Source of the DNA: an uncultured Gardnerella sp.
GTDB lineage: Bacteria; Actinomycetota; Actinomycetes; Actinomycetales; Bifidobacteriaceae
Direction of reading: 5' to 3'
Length of the DNA: 52,048 nucleotides
Assembly: GCA_947254595.1 (NCBI GenBank)
Contig: CAMYED010000001.1
Span: forward strand, 1 to 52,048
The stretch's first letter is position 1. Every line of letters starts with the position of its first letter. Position numbers and translations under genes: made by a program. Of this stretch, positions 15,799-24,186 are shown piece after piece. The notes beneath the pieces are model-generated. The model did no database searches and had not been told where the DNA came from. It saw only the letters and a program-made list of their open reading frames with translations.

Positions 15799-17589
15799 AT
15801 GACTATTCATAATACGTTGTCGTTAGAAAGCGCAAGCGAAATTTTGCAGAATTACGGCTTGTTGCGCGAGATGATTCAGCATAATGAATGTAAAAATAGC
15901 ACTTCTGAGAATGAAAATAACACAGGTAACGCAGACTCAACACACGTAAAAAATGAAATTTGGTCACTAAACTCACACTATTTTGGAAATGTTGACGCAA
16001 ATAAGCCATTTTCTCACGCAACTTACGATACGCGCGATATTAAGCCAGGAACACTGCTGTTCATTAAAGGCAATTTTAAGCCGGAATATCTTTTAGGAGC
16101 AGATAGTAAAGGTCTTGAAGCGTACGTTGCTGAACAAAGCTACGCAAACTACACTAATACGGTTGGCTTAATAGTTACGGACGCTCGCAAAGCAATGAGC
16201 ATACTTTCTGCAGAATTCTTCGGTAACCCTCAAAAAAAGCTCACTATTGTTGGAATTACGGGCACTAAAGGAAAAACCACTACCGCATACTTTACGCACG
16301 CTATTCTAAGCGCTCATTCTCATGGAAAAGCAGCACTGTTTTCTTCAGTAGACAATTGCGTTGACGGAAAAAATTACGTTGAATCTAATTTAACTACTCC
16401 GGAAAGTTTTGATGCCTTCCGAATGATGAGTGAAGCTGTAGATAACGGTATGAAATACCTTGTTATGGAAGTTTCTTCGCAGGCGTACAAAGTAAATCGC
16501 GTATACGGGCTTAAATTTGATGTTGCTGCATTTTTGAATATTAGCCCGGACCATATTAGTCCTATTGAGCACCCGACTTTTGAAGATTACCTGTATTGCA
16601 AGAGACAAATTATTGCGAATACTAAACGTTTGGTACTAAATGCTGATACTGATCATGCGGATCTTCTTTTGCAGGATGCTGAGCGTAACGATGTTAATGT
16701 AACAACATTTGCGCGTATTCAAAGAGAAGAATTAAGTGAAAAAGATTCAGAAGGCGATTATAACGACGACTTTTCTAATAATTGCATAGATTATTGCACT
16801 TACGTAAACGATGACGATTACCAGGAACTTCTTACGCCTGATTACATTGCTATGCCTGTAGAAGGAAGCGAAGCGCATTGTATTGCTATGCGTGACACAG
16901 ATGAAGATACTGATGAAGATACGCACGAAAACGCACACTACTGCCCTATTGACGAATTCTCAATATCTATTGCAGGCGATTTCAACTATGACAATGCTTT
17001 AGCCGCAATAGCAATTGCAGGCGAATTAGGAATTAACCAGGAAACTGATTTACACGCCTTACACGCTATTGAAAACGTTACTATTTCGGGGCGAATGGAA
17101 GTATTCCAAGATACAAAATCAAGCACGGTTGCAATCGTTGACTACGCTCATAACTACATTTCTACAAAATCAGTTATCGACTTTGTAGAAGAACGATACG
17201 GAAAACATAATCCTCGCATTACGCTTATTACCGGATCTACCGGAGATAAGGCTGTTGACAGGCGAAAAGAGATTGTTGAAGCAGCCCAAAACCGCGTAAG
17301 CCAGATTATTTTTACGACCGAAGACACTGATACTGAAGATGTAATACATATTTGCGAAGATATGCAAAGTTACGTTACAAACTCAAATATTTCGTCACGA
17401 ATTATTATCGATAGAGTCGAAGCAATCGAATACGCCTACAATGATGCTGTAAAAAGTGCACAAAACGATGGAAGATTAAATGTTCTTCTCGCTATTGGCA
17501 AAGGTGACGAGCGCTGGATTAAAAGCAAACGAAAGCACGTACCGTACGAAGGTGACTCGTTCGTAATAAAACGACTTTTTTGCTTATAA
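15799..17589 (+). CDS. MurE-like Mur ligase (UDP-MurNAc-tripeptide synthetase)
   Basis: A Mur ligase, 596 aa. The ATP loop is GITGTKGKTTT (152-162). TTPESFD, MEVSSQAYKVNR and ISPDHISP follow, a carbamylation-type lysine sits in YLYCKRQI (near 268), and the C-terminal domain begins at about 430. The diaminopimelate signature DNPR is replaced by EDTD (508-511), which argues for lysine or ornithine addition. It is about 100 residues longer than usual because of a very acidic insert (about 308-385) with repeated DTDED. It is followed by D-aspartate ligase and aspartate racemase genes on the same strand, forming a peptidoglycan-precursor module. Confidence 0.85.
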   Translation: MTIHNTLSLESASEILQNYGLLREMIQHNECKNSTSENENNTGNADSTHVKNEIWSLNSHYFGNVDANKPFSHATYDTRDIKPGTLLFIKGNFKPEYLLGADSKGLEAYVAEQSYANYTNTVGLIVTDARKAMSILSAEFFGNPQKKLTIVGITGTKGKTTTAYFTHAILSAHSHGKAALFSSVDNCVDGKNYVESNLTTPESFDAFRMMSEAVDNGMKYLVMEVSSQAYKVNRVYGLKFDVAAFLNISPDHISPIEHPTFEDYLYCKRQIIANTKRLVLNADTDHADLLLQDAERNDVNVTTFARIQREELSEKDSEGDYNDDFSNNCIDYCTYVNDDDYQELLTPDYIAMPVEGSEAHCIAMRDTDEDTDEDTHENAHYCPIDEFSISIAGDFNYDNALAAIAIAGELGINQETDLHALHAIENVTISGRMEVFQDTKSSTVAIVDYAHNYISTKSVIDFVEERYGKHNPRITLITGSTGDKAVDRRKEIVEAAQNRVSQIIFTTEDTDTEDVIHICEDMQSYVTNSNISSRIIIDRVEAIEYAYNDAVKSAQNDGRLNVLLAIGKGDERWIKSKRKHVPYEGDSFVIKRLFCL

Positions 17590-17705
17590 TGAACTATTTT
17601 GAAAATAGAAACAATTAAGCATAAAACACTTAAACATAAAAGCGCCCAAAAGCGCCCAAAGCACTAAAAAAAAAATAAAAACAACAAACGATAAAGAAGA
17701 CACAA

Positions 17706-18947
17706 ATGAAGAATCAACAATTCCAACCTGTACTACTTGGAAGCGATATTAACGCTTACGGAATGGCCAGAGCATTCCACGAAGCATACGGAATTACTTC
17801 GATTGCTTTCGCACACTTCCATCTTTCGCCTACAAAATTCAGCAAAATTGTTGACGTGCGCATTGTTCCAGGATTTGGCGAGCTTAATACTTTCCGCAAA
17901 ACCATGGTTGATTTTGCTAAATCATGGAGTAAAGAAAATCCAAATACTAAACTACTTCTTATTCCTTGCGGAGACGTTTACGCGAATTTACTTAGCCAAT
18001 GCGGAGACGAATTGCACGAATATTTTGCATTCCACACGCTTCCGGAAGCGTTAAATCGCCAGCTAAGCCTAAAAAGTTCATTCTACAAAACTTGCGAAAA
18101 ATACAATCTTCCTCATCCAAAAACTAAAGTAGTAAACGCGAAAGAAGTAGCAGCTCACGCATATAAAGAATTACCATTCGACTTTCCTATTGCAATGAAG
18201 CCAGCAAATAGCACTAAATGGCTAGATATTGATTTTGAAGGACGCAAAAAAGCTTTTATTATCTACACTCCAGAGGAGCTGGATACTCTTATTCAGCGCT
18301 CGTACGAAGCTGGATACGATGACGAAATGATTTTGCAAGACTTTATTCCGGGAGACGACAGCCGCATGCGAGTGCTCAACGCTTACGTAGATAGCGAGCA
18401 CCACGTGCGCATGATGTTCCTTGGACACCCGCTTCTTGAAGACCCAACTCCAGAAGCGGTCGGCAATTACGCTGCTATTATTCCTGACTACAATGAGGAA
18501 GTTTTCCGCAATATTAAAGCATTTTTGGAAGATATACACTACGTTGGTGTAGCTAATTTTGATATGAAATACGACGAGCGAGACGGAAAGTATAAGCTTT
18601 TTGAAATCAACCTGCGCCAAGGCCGCTCAAGCTACTTCGTTACATTAAACGGCTACAATATTGCGAAATATTTTGCGCAAGATTTAATTTTCCACGAGCC
18701 TTTTGACGGAAATACCGTGTTTGGGCGCGGAGAAAAGTTGTGGATGGAAATTCCGCGCTCAATTTTCCGCGATTACGTTGAAGAAAGTGAAGAAAAACAG
18801 CGTGCGCTTAATATGATTCGTCGCGGCGATTGGGGCACTACGCTAGAATATAAGAAGGATATGAACCTGCTACGCTGGTTGATGATTCGTCACATGTTTT
18901 CAATTTATACAAGGCGTTACGCAGAATTTTTCCGCAAAAAAGCGTGA
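17706..18947 (+). CDS. D-aspartate ligase (Asl family, ATP-grasp)
   Basis: A 413-residue ATP-grasp enzyme closely resembling enterococcal D-aspartate ligase Aslfm throughout, including length. Shared strings include PVLLGSD, KPANSTKWLDIDFEGRKKAF, MILQDFIPGDDSRMRVLNAY, GHPLLEDPTPEAVGNY, and ANFDMKYD with FEINLRQGRSSYFVTLNGYN, which hold the Mg-ATP ligands. The predicted reaction couples the beta-carboxyl of D-Asp to the epsilon-amine of L-Lys (or the side amine of Orn) in the peptidoglycan precursor. It lies 116 bases after the MurE-like gene and 41 bases before the racemase that would supply D-Asp. Confidence 0.92.
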   Translation: MKNQQFQPVLLGSDINAYGMARAFHEAYGITSIAFAHFHLSPTKFSKIVDVRIVPGFGELNTFRKTMVDFAKSWSKENPNTKLLLIPCGDVYANLLSQCGDELHEYFAFHTLPEALNRQLSLKSSFYKTCEKYNLPHPKTKVVNAKEVAAHAYKELPFDFPIAMKPANSTKWLDIDFEGRKKAFIIYTPEELDTLIQRSYEAGYDDEMILQDFIPGDDSRMRVLNAYVDSEHHVRMMFLGHPLLEDPTPEAVGNYAAIIPDYNEEVFRNIKAFLEDIHYVGVANFDMKYDERDGKYKLFEINLRQGRSSYFVTLNGYNIAKYFAQDLIFHEPFDGNTVFGRGEKLWMEIPRSIFRDYVEESEEKQRALNMIRRGDWGTTLEYKKDMNLLRWLMIRHMFSIYTRRYAEFFRKKA

Positions 18948-18988
18948 AGTAAAAAAAAACTACGTAACATCTGAAGGGATACGAAACA

Positions 18989-19717
18989 ATGAAACGGCCG
19001 TTTTTTGCTGTGCTTGGCGGCATGGGCACGCTTGCAACAGAAAGCTACATTCGTTTACTAAATAAAGAAACGCATGCACATAATGATCAAGAGTTTTTAG
19101 ATTACGTAGTATTCAACGACGCTTCCGTGCCAGACAGAACAGCGTATATTGTTGGAGAATCAGCTGAAAGCCCATTCCCTGTTCTTGCAGACGACATTTC
19201 AAAAGCAACAGCAATCGGAGCTTCGTTTATTGTACTTACCTGCAATACGGCACACTATTTTTACGACAAGTTCCAGGCTCTTACTGATGTTCCTATTATG
19301 CACATGCCACGCGGAGCCGTGGCAGAAGTTTCTAAACGATACCCAAAGTCTAAATGTAATCGTATTGGATTCTTAGGAACTGCAGGATCTCGCAAAGCCG
19401 GAGTATACCAGCGCGCTATTGAAGAAGCGGGATACACTTTTGTAGCACCGGACGATAACTTGCAAGAACGTATTACTTCGCTTATTTATGACGACGTAAA
19501 AGGCACGGGAGAGCTTGACTTGCACCGTTACGAATCGGTATTAAGCGAAATGCTCGACCCTGCAGGAAACTGCCACTGCGACGCACTTATTTTGGGGTGC
19601 ACAGAATTAAGCGTACTTAACGAAGCTTTCCCACTTCCGCAAATTCCTTTAGTAGACGCTCAAGCAGTACTCGTAAAAGACACTGTAGAAAAAGCTAAAG
19701 CTTTGCAAATTAAGTAG
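18989..19717 (+). CDS. Aspartate racemase
   Basis: A PLP-independent aspartate/glutamate racemase-family enzyme, 242 aa. The two catalytic cysteines are present: Cys85 in VLTCNTAHYF and Cys204 in LILGCTELS, with the N-terminal LGGMGTLAT loop typical of aspartate racemases. Being next to D-aspartate ligase, its likely job is to make D-Asp for the wall cross-bridge. GAAGGG upstream serves as ribosome site. It is distinct from murI at 47833, which makes D-glutamate. Confidence 0.92.
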   Translation: MKRPFFAVLGGMGTLATESYIRLLNKETHAHNDQEFLDYVVFNDASVPDRTAYIVGESAESPFPVLADDISKATAIGASFIVLTCNTAHYFYDKFQALTDVPIMHMPRGAVAEVSKRYPKSKCNRIGFLGTAGSRKAGVYQRAIEEAGYTFVAPDDNLQERITSLIYDDVKGTGELDLHRYESVLSEMLDPAGNCHCDALILGCTELSVLNEAFPLPQIPLVDAQAVLVKDTVEKAKALQIK

Positions 19718-19732
19718 CAAATGGTAAGCAAT

Positions 19733-19784
19733 TTAGCTCGCTAATTAAGTAACAAATTAATTAGCGAATTAATTAGCGAGCTAA
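19733..19784. repeat. Perfect 16-bp inverted repeat between convergent genes
   Basis: TTAGCTCGCTAATTAA (19733-19748) is exactly complementary to TTAATTAGCGAGCTAA (19769-19784) with a 20-base loop that repeats part of the arm. It sits between the racemase and folC stops. A two-way terminator is the simplest reading, but there is no clear T-run on the plus strand. Confidence 0.65.
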
Positions 19785-19806
19785 ACAGTAAGCAAGCAAA
19801 TTAAAT

Positions 19807-21264
19807 TCAAGACTCATCAATATTCGGGTGAATTACTGCGCGCTGCTCCTTCGGCTTTTTTAAGTCCGGATTCACATGCTCAACAAGCATCGTACGAGCG
19901 TCACCCGCTGTAACAAAACTGCCGCAAATAAGCACTCCGTGACCGTAGCCAACTCCAAGCTCATCATCCTCATCAACCAAATTCACAGCCGTTTGAATAG
20001 CATCCGGCAACTCGTCAACACGAATCACGCGATCTTTACCAAAAACTCCTACAGCAACCTTTTCAAGATCTTCCGGATCCATCACACGGTCCCTCCAAGA
20101 ATTGCTAGTAACAATAATCTTCGTCAAAATAGGCTCAAGCACACCCAAATATTCTTCAACCTGCTTATCCGCCATCATTGCAACAACGCCAATAAGCTGC
20201 TCAAAATGATAGTTTTCTTCAATAGTTTCACGAAGAGACTCAGCAGCATTCACATTATGACCACCGTCAACAATAATCGTTGGCGAAGTACGAACCTGCT
20301 CGATTCTTCCAGGAACCTTAACCTGGCTTAAAGCTTCAGCAACCAAATCGCCGTCCAAAGCACCATTCACCGGTAACACAACTTCAGCCGCAGCGAGCGC
20401 AGCCAAAGCGTTATGCGCCTGATGCTTACCAAACTTGTCAACCGGAACATCCTCATACGTGCCAAGAGGAGTGCGCAAAGTAACAACCTGACCGCCAACC
20501 GCAGGAGTGCGCGAAACAACTTCAAGCTCGCCGTCACCATAAGAAGAATCACGCAACAATTTAGCATTATTACGCTCCGCGACTTCCCTAATAATTGGCA
20601 AAACCTTGTCTTCATGCGGCTGAGGGCCTAAAATCACTGTGCAATTCGGCTTAATAATGCCGGCCTTCGTGCGCGCAATCTCCTCAACAGTGTTCCCAAG
20701 CCACTGCATGTGATCCATATCCACAGGCCCAATAATTGCAGCATCCGCGTTCATAACATTCGTAGCATCCCATTCGCCGCCCATGCCAACTTCCATAACA
20801 GCAACGTCAACAGGAGCGTCTGCAAAAGCCCAAATCGCCATGGCTGTAAGCACTTCAAAAAAGCTCATTTTTGGCTTACCGTCAGCCTCCATGCGAGCAT
20901 CAACCATGTCGATAATATCTTTCATTTGATCCCAAACGTCAATAAAATCGTCATCGCTGATTTCTTGGCCATCAATCATAATGCGCTCATTTATGCGCTC
21001 CAAATGCGGAGAAGTATAAAGACCCGTACGCAAACCGTAAGCGCGGCAAATCGACTCAGCCATACGAGCCGTAGAACCCTTACCATTCGTACCAGTAATG
21101 TGAATAACGTGCATAGACTTTTCCGGATGACCAAGAATATCGAGAATTAAACGCATCCTATCCAAATCAAGATTAGTTTTATTATGCTCAGGAGCGCGGC
21201 TCATAATATTACGCTCAATATCAACAATTCGTTCACCGTTACGATTTGGATTTTCCATAGACAT
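19807..21264 (-). CDS. folC: Folylpolyglutamate/dihydrofolate synthase (FolC)
   Basis: A Mur-ligase-fold enzyme adding glutamate to folates and possibly to dihydropteroate, 485 aa. The P-loop is ITGTNGKGST (near 55-64), followed by TSPHLERINERI, VMEVGMGGEWDATNV, PVDMDHMQWLG and VDGGHNVNAAE, all FolC hallmarks that separate it from peptidoglycan Mur ligases. AGGGGAG seven bases upstream of the ATG fixes the start. It is monocistronic and is divergent from trmB across palindrome array 2. Confidence 0.95.
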   Translation of the reverse strand: MSMENPNRNGERIVDIERNIMSRAPEHNKTNLDLDRMRLILDILGHPEKSMHVIHITGTNGKGSTARMAESICRAYGLRTGLYTSPHLERINERIMIDGQEISDDDFIDVWDQMKDIIDMVDARMEADGKPKMSFFEVLTAMAIWAFADAPVDVAVMEVGMGGEWDATNVMNADAAIIGPVDMDHMQWLGNTVEEIARTKAGIIKPNCTVILGPQPHEDKVLPIIREVAERNNAKLLRDSSYGDGELEVVSRTPAVGGQVVTLRTPLGTYEDVPVDKFGKHQAHNALAALAAAEVVLPVNGALDGDLVAEALSQVKVPGRIEQVRTSPTIIVDGGHNVNAAESLRETIEENYHFEQLIGVVAMMADKQVEEYLGVLEPILTKIIVTSNSWRDRVMDPEDLEKVAVGVFGKDRVIRVDELPDAIQTAVNLVDEDDELGVGYGHGVLICGSFVTAGDARTMLVEHVNPDLKKPKEQRAVIHPNIDES

Positions 21265-21411
21265 AACTGCACTCCCCTAAATATGCTCACTCACGAATTT
21301 TCCAACTATATAGATTAGTTTATGGCAACAACACTTACAAAAAATAATAGGTTATTTTGCATATTAATTGCTTTGTCAATAAGTTGAGTGGATATTAGTT
21401 TGGTAGTTACT

Positions 21412-21655
21412 GTACAAACGTGTAACGAAAATGTTGGAATCTAGCGAAAAATTGGCATCGGCTTTACAGTGCTGTAACGAAAGTAACGCGATCTCGCCGA
21501 AAGCCGGCATTGCCTTTACGTACGCGTAACGAAAATAACGCGCACGACTGTAGAAACGGCATTACCTGTACATCGTTGTAACGAAAATAACGCGTGTGAC
21601 CGTAGAAACGGCATTCGCTACACGCGCATGTAAAGAAACTAACGCGCGCTATGAT
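21412..21655. repeat. 52-bp-pitch palindrome array 2 (five units)
   Basis: This copy runs in the opposite orientation to array 1. GTAACG/GTAAAG half-sites start at 21422, 21474, 21526, 21578 and 21630, exactly 52 bp apart. Typical unit flanks are GGCATT and AAAATAACGCG, and the spacers share GACTGTAGAAACGGCAT. The array lies between divergent folC and trmB, in a 594-base stretch that otherwise shows only A+T-rich DNA and a short GTGCGTAA-type repeat near 21780-21840. Confidence 0.9.
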
Positions 21656-21858
21656 TTAAGCGCTTCGGCAGTTCGTAGCGCAATGTGCGAGGAATTAAAA
21701 GTCGAATAAGTATACTTTTTGGTAACATAATAGCGATGCGTACGCGCATAGATAAAATCATGCGAATTGAAAATCTAAGTGCGTAAGCCTTAGTAAACTT
21801 AAGTGCGTAATGCGTAATAAACTCAAGTGCGTAAGCCGCGAATAACGAAAGTAATCTA

Positions 21859-22677
21859 ATGAGCAGTGAAAATGAAGACGAAAACACTATGCAAGCCAAG
21901 CAGCGCACGGTTTTGTCGTTTGTGCGCCGTTCCGGGCGTTTAGACGCGCGTTTACAGCACGCTCAGGAGCGTTATGCTGGTCAGTATCTGCTAGATGTTA
22001 CTGACGCTCCTGGCTCCTTTAGGTTGCGTGAGGGCTTTCGCGTTACGTCTGATTGGATTAATGATAAGTGGGGCAATAATAATCCACTGATTGTTGAGAT
22101 TGGTTCTGGCCAGGGTGAGAATATTGTTGCTGCGGCTGAGCGTTTGCCGGAAACTAATTTTTTGGCGCTTGAGGTTTATGATCCGGGTGTTGCGCACACG
22201 ATGCTTCTTGCTGGAAAGCAAGGTTTAACTAATCTTCGTATTGCGCAAGTTAATGCTCCTGATTTTTTTGCTGCATGTGACTGCGGTGTTTTAGAGGAGG
22301 TTTGGACTTTCTTCCCGGATCCGTGGCCTAAAATGCGTCATCATAAGCGTCGCATTGTGCAACCGGAGCTTGCTTCTTCAATACGTCAGGCGTTGCGCAA
22401 AGAGGGTGCGTGGCGTATTGCAACGGATATTGAGGATTATGCTTTGCATGTGCATGAAGTTATGGATTCTCTAGAAGATTTTGCAAATGTTGGTGAGCTA
22501 AGTGTAAGCCTTCCAACTGAGCACGTTGGTAAGGGCACTGCTGATACGGCTGTGAATCTTCCTCACGCAGATTTTACTGAATCTGAGCGTTTTGCTGGCC
22601 GTGTTCTTACGAATTTTGAGCGCAAAGGTTTGGATGCGGGCCGCATTATTCACGATTTTACTTATATTGCGCACTAA
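21859..22677 (+). CDS. trmB: tRNA (guanine-N7-)-methyltransferase (TrmB)
   Basis: A SAM-dependent enzyme methylating G46 of tRNA, 272 aa. The SAM loop is VEIGSGQGENIV (about 78-89). The TrmB signature FFPDPWPKMRHHKRRIVQ follows at about 152-169, and the C-terminal end has FERKGLDAGRIIHD. No good ribosome site precedes the ATG at 21859; an in-frame ATG ten codons later is an alternative. Transcription proceeds toward tRNA-Glu, 109 bases further on. Confidence 0.94.
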   Translation: MSSENEDENTMQAKQRTVLSFVRRSGRLDARLQHAQERYAGQYLLDVTDAPGSFRLREGFRVTSDWINDKWGNNNPLIVEIGSGQGENIVAAAERLPETNFLALEVYDPGVAHTMLLAGKQGLTNLRIAQVNAPDFFAACDCGVLEEVWTFFPDPWPKMRHHKRRIVQPELASSIRQALRKEGAWRIATDIEDYALHVHEVMDSLEDFANVGELSVSLPTEHVGKGTADTAVNLPHADFTESERFAGRVLTNFERKGLDAGRIIHDFTYIAH

Positions 22678-22786
22678 AACGTAAGCTGCGCTGTGAAACA
22701 CGCTATGCGTAAGGCCTACACTGCGCAACACGCCGTGAGTTGCGCACTGCTGTTCTGAGTGTTAATATTATATGGTTTGGTTCGAA

Positions 22787-22858
22787 GCCCCCTTCGTCTA
22801 ACGGTTAGGACACCAGACTTTCAATCTGACAACAAGAGTTCGACTCTCTTAGGGGGTA
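22787..22858 (+). tRNA. tRNA-Glu (TTC anticodon)
   Basis: Cloverleaf: acceptor GCCCCCT with AGGGGGT (a G-U pair at position 1-72), discriminator A, anticodon loop CTTTCAA giving TTC, and T loop GTTCGACTC. The lowest anticodon-stem pair is C-A. No CCA is encoded. Confidence 0.95.
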
Positions 22859-22867
22859 CAAATTTAG

Positions 22868-22893
22868 CGCCGCGGTTTTTCCGCGGCGTTTTT
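22868..22893 (+). terminator. Terminator after tRNA-Glu
   Basis: CGCCGCGG and CCGCGGCG form a perfect 8-bp GC stem with a TTTTT loop, and TTTTT follows. Confidence 0.94.
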
Positions 22894-23099
22894 GCATTTT
22901 ACGAGCCAGTTTTGCTTCAGACTTCCAGCTTACCAAGCTTACCAGCGTTTCGCACCACAGCTTCCCAACGTTTCGCACCAGCTTTCACCCCACCCCACCA
23001 TTCCACGCTTTCCTCGTTTTTTTCTATAAGACGTTATAACTTATGTCAATATACTAAATTCTATAAAATGTATATCTCGCTTCCTTTTAATGATACACT

Positions 23100-23150
23100 G
23101 TCTCTTTGGTGCTCCTGCCCGGGCTGCGTAGGTCAGGGAGCAATCCGTAA
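23100..23150 (+). promoter_or_regulatory. Possible structured leader of ykoE
   Basis: GCTCCTG (23111-23117) and CAGGGAGC (23134-23141) can pair with one bulged base around a GC-rich CCCGGGCTGCGTAGG loop. GC-rich DNA is unusual in this otherwise A+T-rich leader. Conserved thiamine-riboswitch strings (CTGAGA and the paired CCTGATCTGG region) are not present, so it is not called as one. Confidence 0.3.
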
Positions 23151-23189
23151 GTAATTTACAATGCGCAGCAGTTAAATAAAGGATCTCTA

Positions 23190-23882
23190 ATGAGCGATAT
23201 TTTTAACGCTACTAATAAAGATGAAAAAGATGAAGTGAAGTCATCTACTTCCGTAACTGATAGTGCGAATAGTAAGGCTAATTCTCAACCATTGACTGTT
23301 GCCAATTTGCGTTGGCGCGTTGCGGATATAGCTTTGGGAGCTGCTCTTTCTGCCGTTTTTGGTGTAATTCTTTTTGGCTATGGGTTGGTGTTTATTCCAC
23401 TGATTCGCACTATTAATGCGGCTATTCTTCCTGGTTTTGCAAGCATTACTCACGGCGTGTGGTATTTGTCCGGAACTCTTGCGGTTCTTTTAATTCGTAA
23501 GCCTGGTTCTGCAGTGTATGTGAACGTGGTTGCGGCTTTTGTTCAGGTTTTGCTTGGTTCTCCGTTTAGCATTAGGGATACTGTTATTTCTGCTTTGCTG
23601 CAGGGTGTTTTTGCAGAATTGCCATTCTTGGTTCTTAAGTATCGAAAGTTTAATTTGACTTTGAGCTCTCTTTCTGGATTGCTTGTTGCTTTTGAATATG
23701 GCGTATTCTTGTGCTTCACTAAGTATCAGGCTAAGGCTCCAACTTATATTACTGTTCATATGATTACGGAGATTATTAGCGGCTTGCTGCTTTCTGGCGT
23801 ACTTGTTTGGTTTGTGTATTTGGCTTTGCGTGCTACAGGCGCTCTTGATAACTTTGCTTCTGGACGTACTGCACTTGCATAA
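23190..23882 (+). CDS. ykoE: YkoE-type ECF transporter substrate-binding subunit
   Basis: A 230-residue membrane protein with a polar 35-residue N-terminus and about six hydrophobic helices from residue 45 on. It resembles the YkoE family, S-components of energy-coupling-factor importers linked to thiamine or its pyrimidine precursor HMP. Indicative strings are ALGAALSAVFGVIL, YLSGTLAVLLIRKPG, and LGSPFSIRDTVISALLQG followed by AELPF. The usual ATPase (YkoD) and membrane (YkoC) partners do not follow, so a shared or distant energising module is implied. AAAGGA precedes the ATG. The substrate is inferred from the family. Confidence 0.82.
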   Translation: MSDIFNATNKDEKDEVKSSTSVTDSANSKANSQPLTVANLRWRVADIALGAALSAVFGVILFGYGLVFIPLIRTINAAILPGFASITHGVWYLSGTLAVLLIRKPGSAVYVNVVAAFVQVLLGSPFSIRDTVISALLQGVFAELPFLVLKYRKFNLTLSSLSGLLVAFEYGVFLCFTKYQAKAPTYITVHMITEIISGLLLSGVLVWFVYLALRATGALDNFASGRTALA

Positions 23883-23905
23883 ATGGCCGAATTCGACTCA
23901 CTAGG

Positions 23906-23935
23906 TTGGCAACGTTTATGGGTGTGTGCTAATCT
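23906..23935 (+). promoter_or_regulatory. Promoter of the CAT-anticodon tRNA
   Basis: TTGGCA (23906-23911) and TAATCT (23930-23935) are 18 bases apart and end 23 bases before the mature tRNA 5' end. Confidence 0.5.
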
Positions 23936-23958
23936 AGCTTTTGCCGAGTTTTCGGCGT

Positions 23959-24032
23959 GGGGCTTTAGCTCAGTCGGTTAGAGCAGCGGACTCATAATCC
24001 GTCGGTCCAGGGTTCAAGCCCCTGAGGCCCCA
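23959..24032 (+). tRNA. tRNA-Met, elongator (CAT anticodon)
   Basis: Full cloverleaf: acceptor GGGGCTT with AGGCCCC, discriminator A, anticodon loop CTCATAA, T loop GGTTCAAGCC. CAT can be Met or lysidine-modified Ile. Met is preferred because the C4-G69/C5-G68 pairs used for Ile2 recognition in E. coli are not both present, but Ile2 remains possible. No CCA is encoded. Confidence 0.75.
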
Positions 24033-24038
24033 CAAAAT

Positions 24039-24080
24039 AACGCCACTTCGCTAGCTTAGCTAGCTTAACGAAGTGGCGTT
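24039..24080. terminator. Terminator after tRNA-Met
   Basis: AACGCCACTTCG and CGAAGTGGCGTT make a perfect 12-bp stem whose loop holds CTAGCTTAGCTAGC. Further Ts follow on the plus strand. It begins seven bases after the tRNA. Confidence 0.88.
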
Positions 24081-24186
24081 TTCAGTTTTATTTTTCAGTT
24101 TTATTATTTTTATTTTTCGGCGCTACTTCCAGCACTCACTTTACGCAGATACTTTACGAAGCTACTTTACGCATCTACTTTAAGCG

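Noticed and set aside
17637..17690. Regulatory site at the AGCGCCCAAA direct repeat before the D-Asp ligase gene
   Set aside because: Two short copies followed by an A-run; no dyad or known operator, so it may be only compositional.
22759..23154. A 131-codon frame across tRNA-Glu and its terminator
   Set aside because: It runs through a confident tRNA and terminator and has no protein-like features.
23040..23189. TPP riboswitch upstream of ykoE
   Set aside because: The gene family makes it likely, but the conserved CTGAGA and P4/P5 strings are absent and the structured part is too short.
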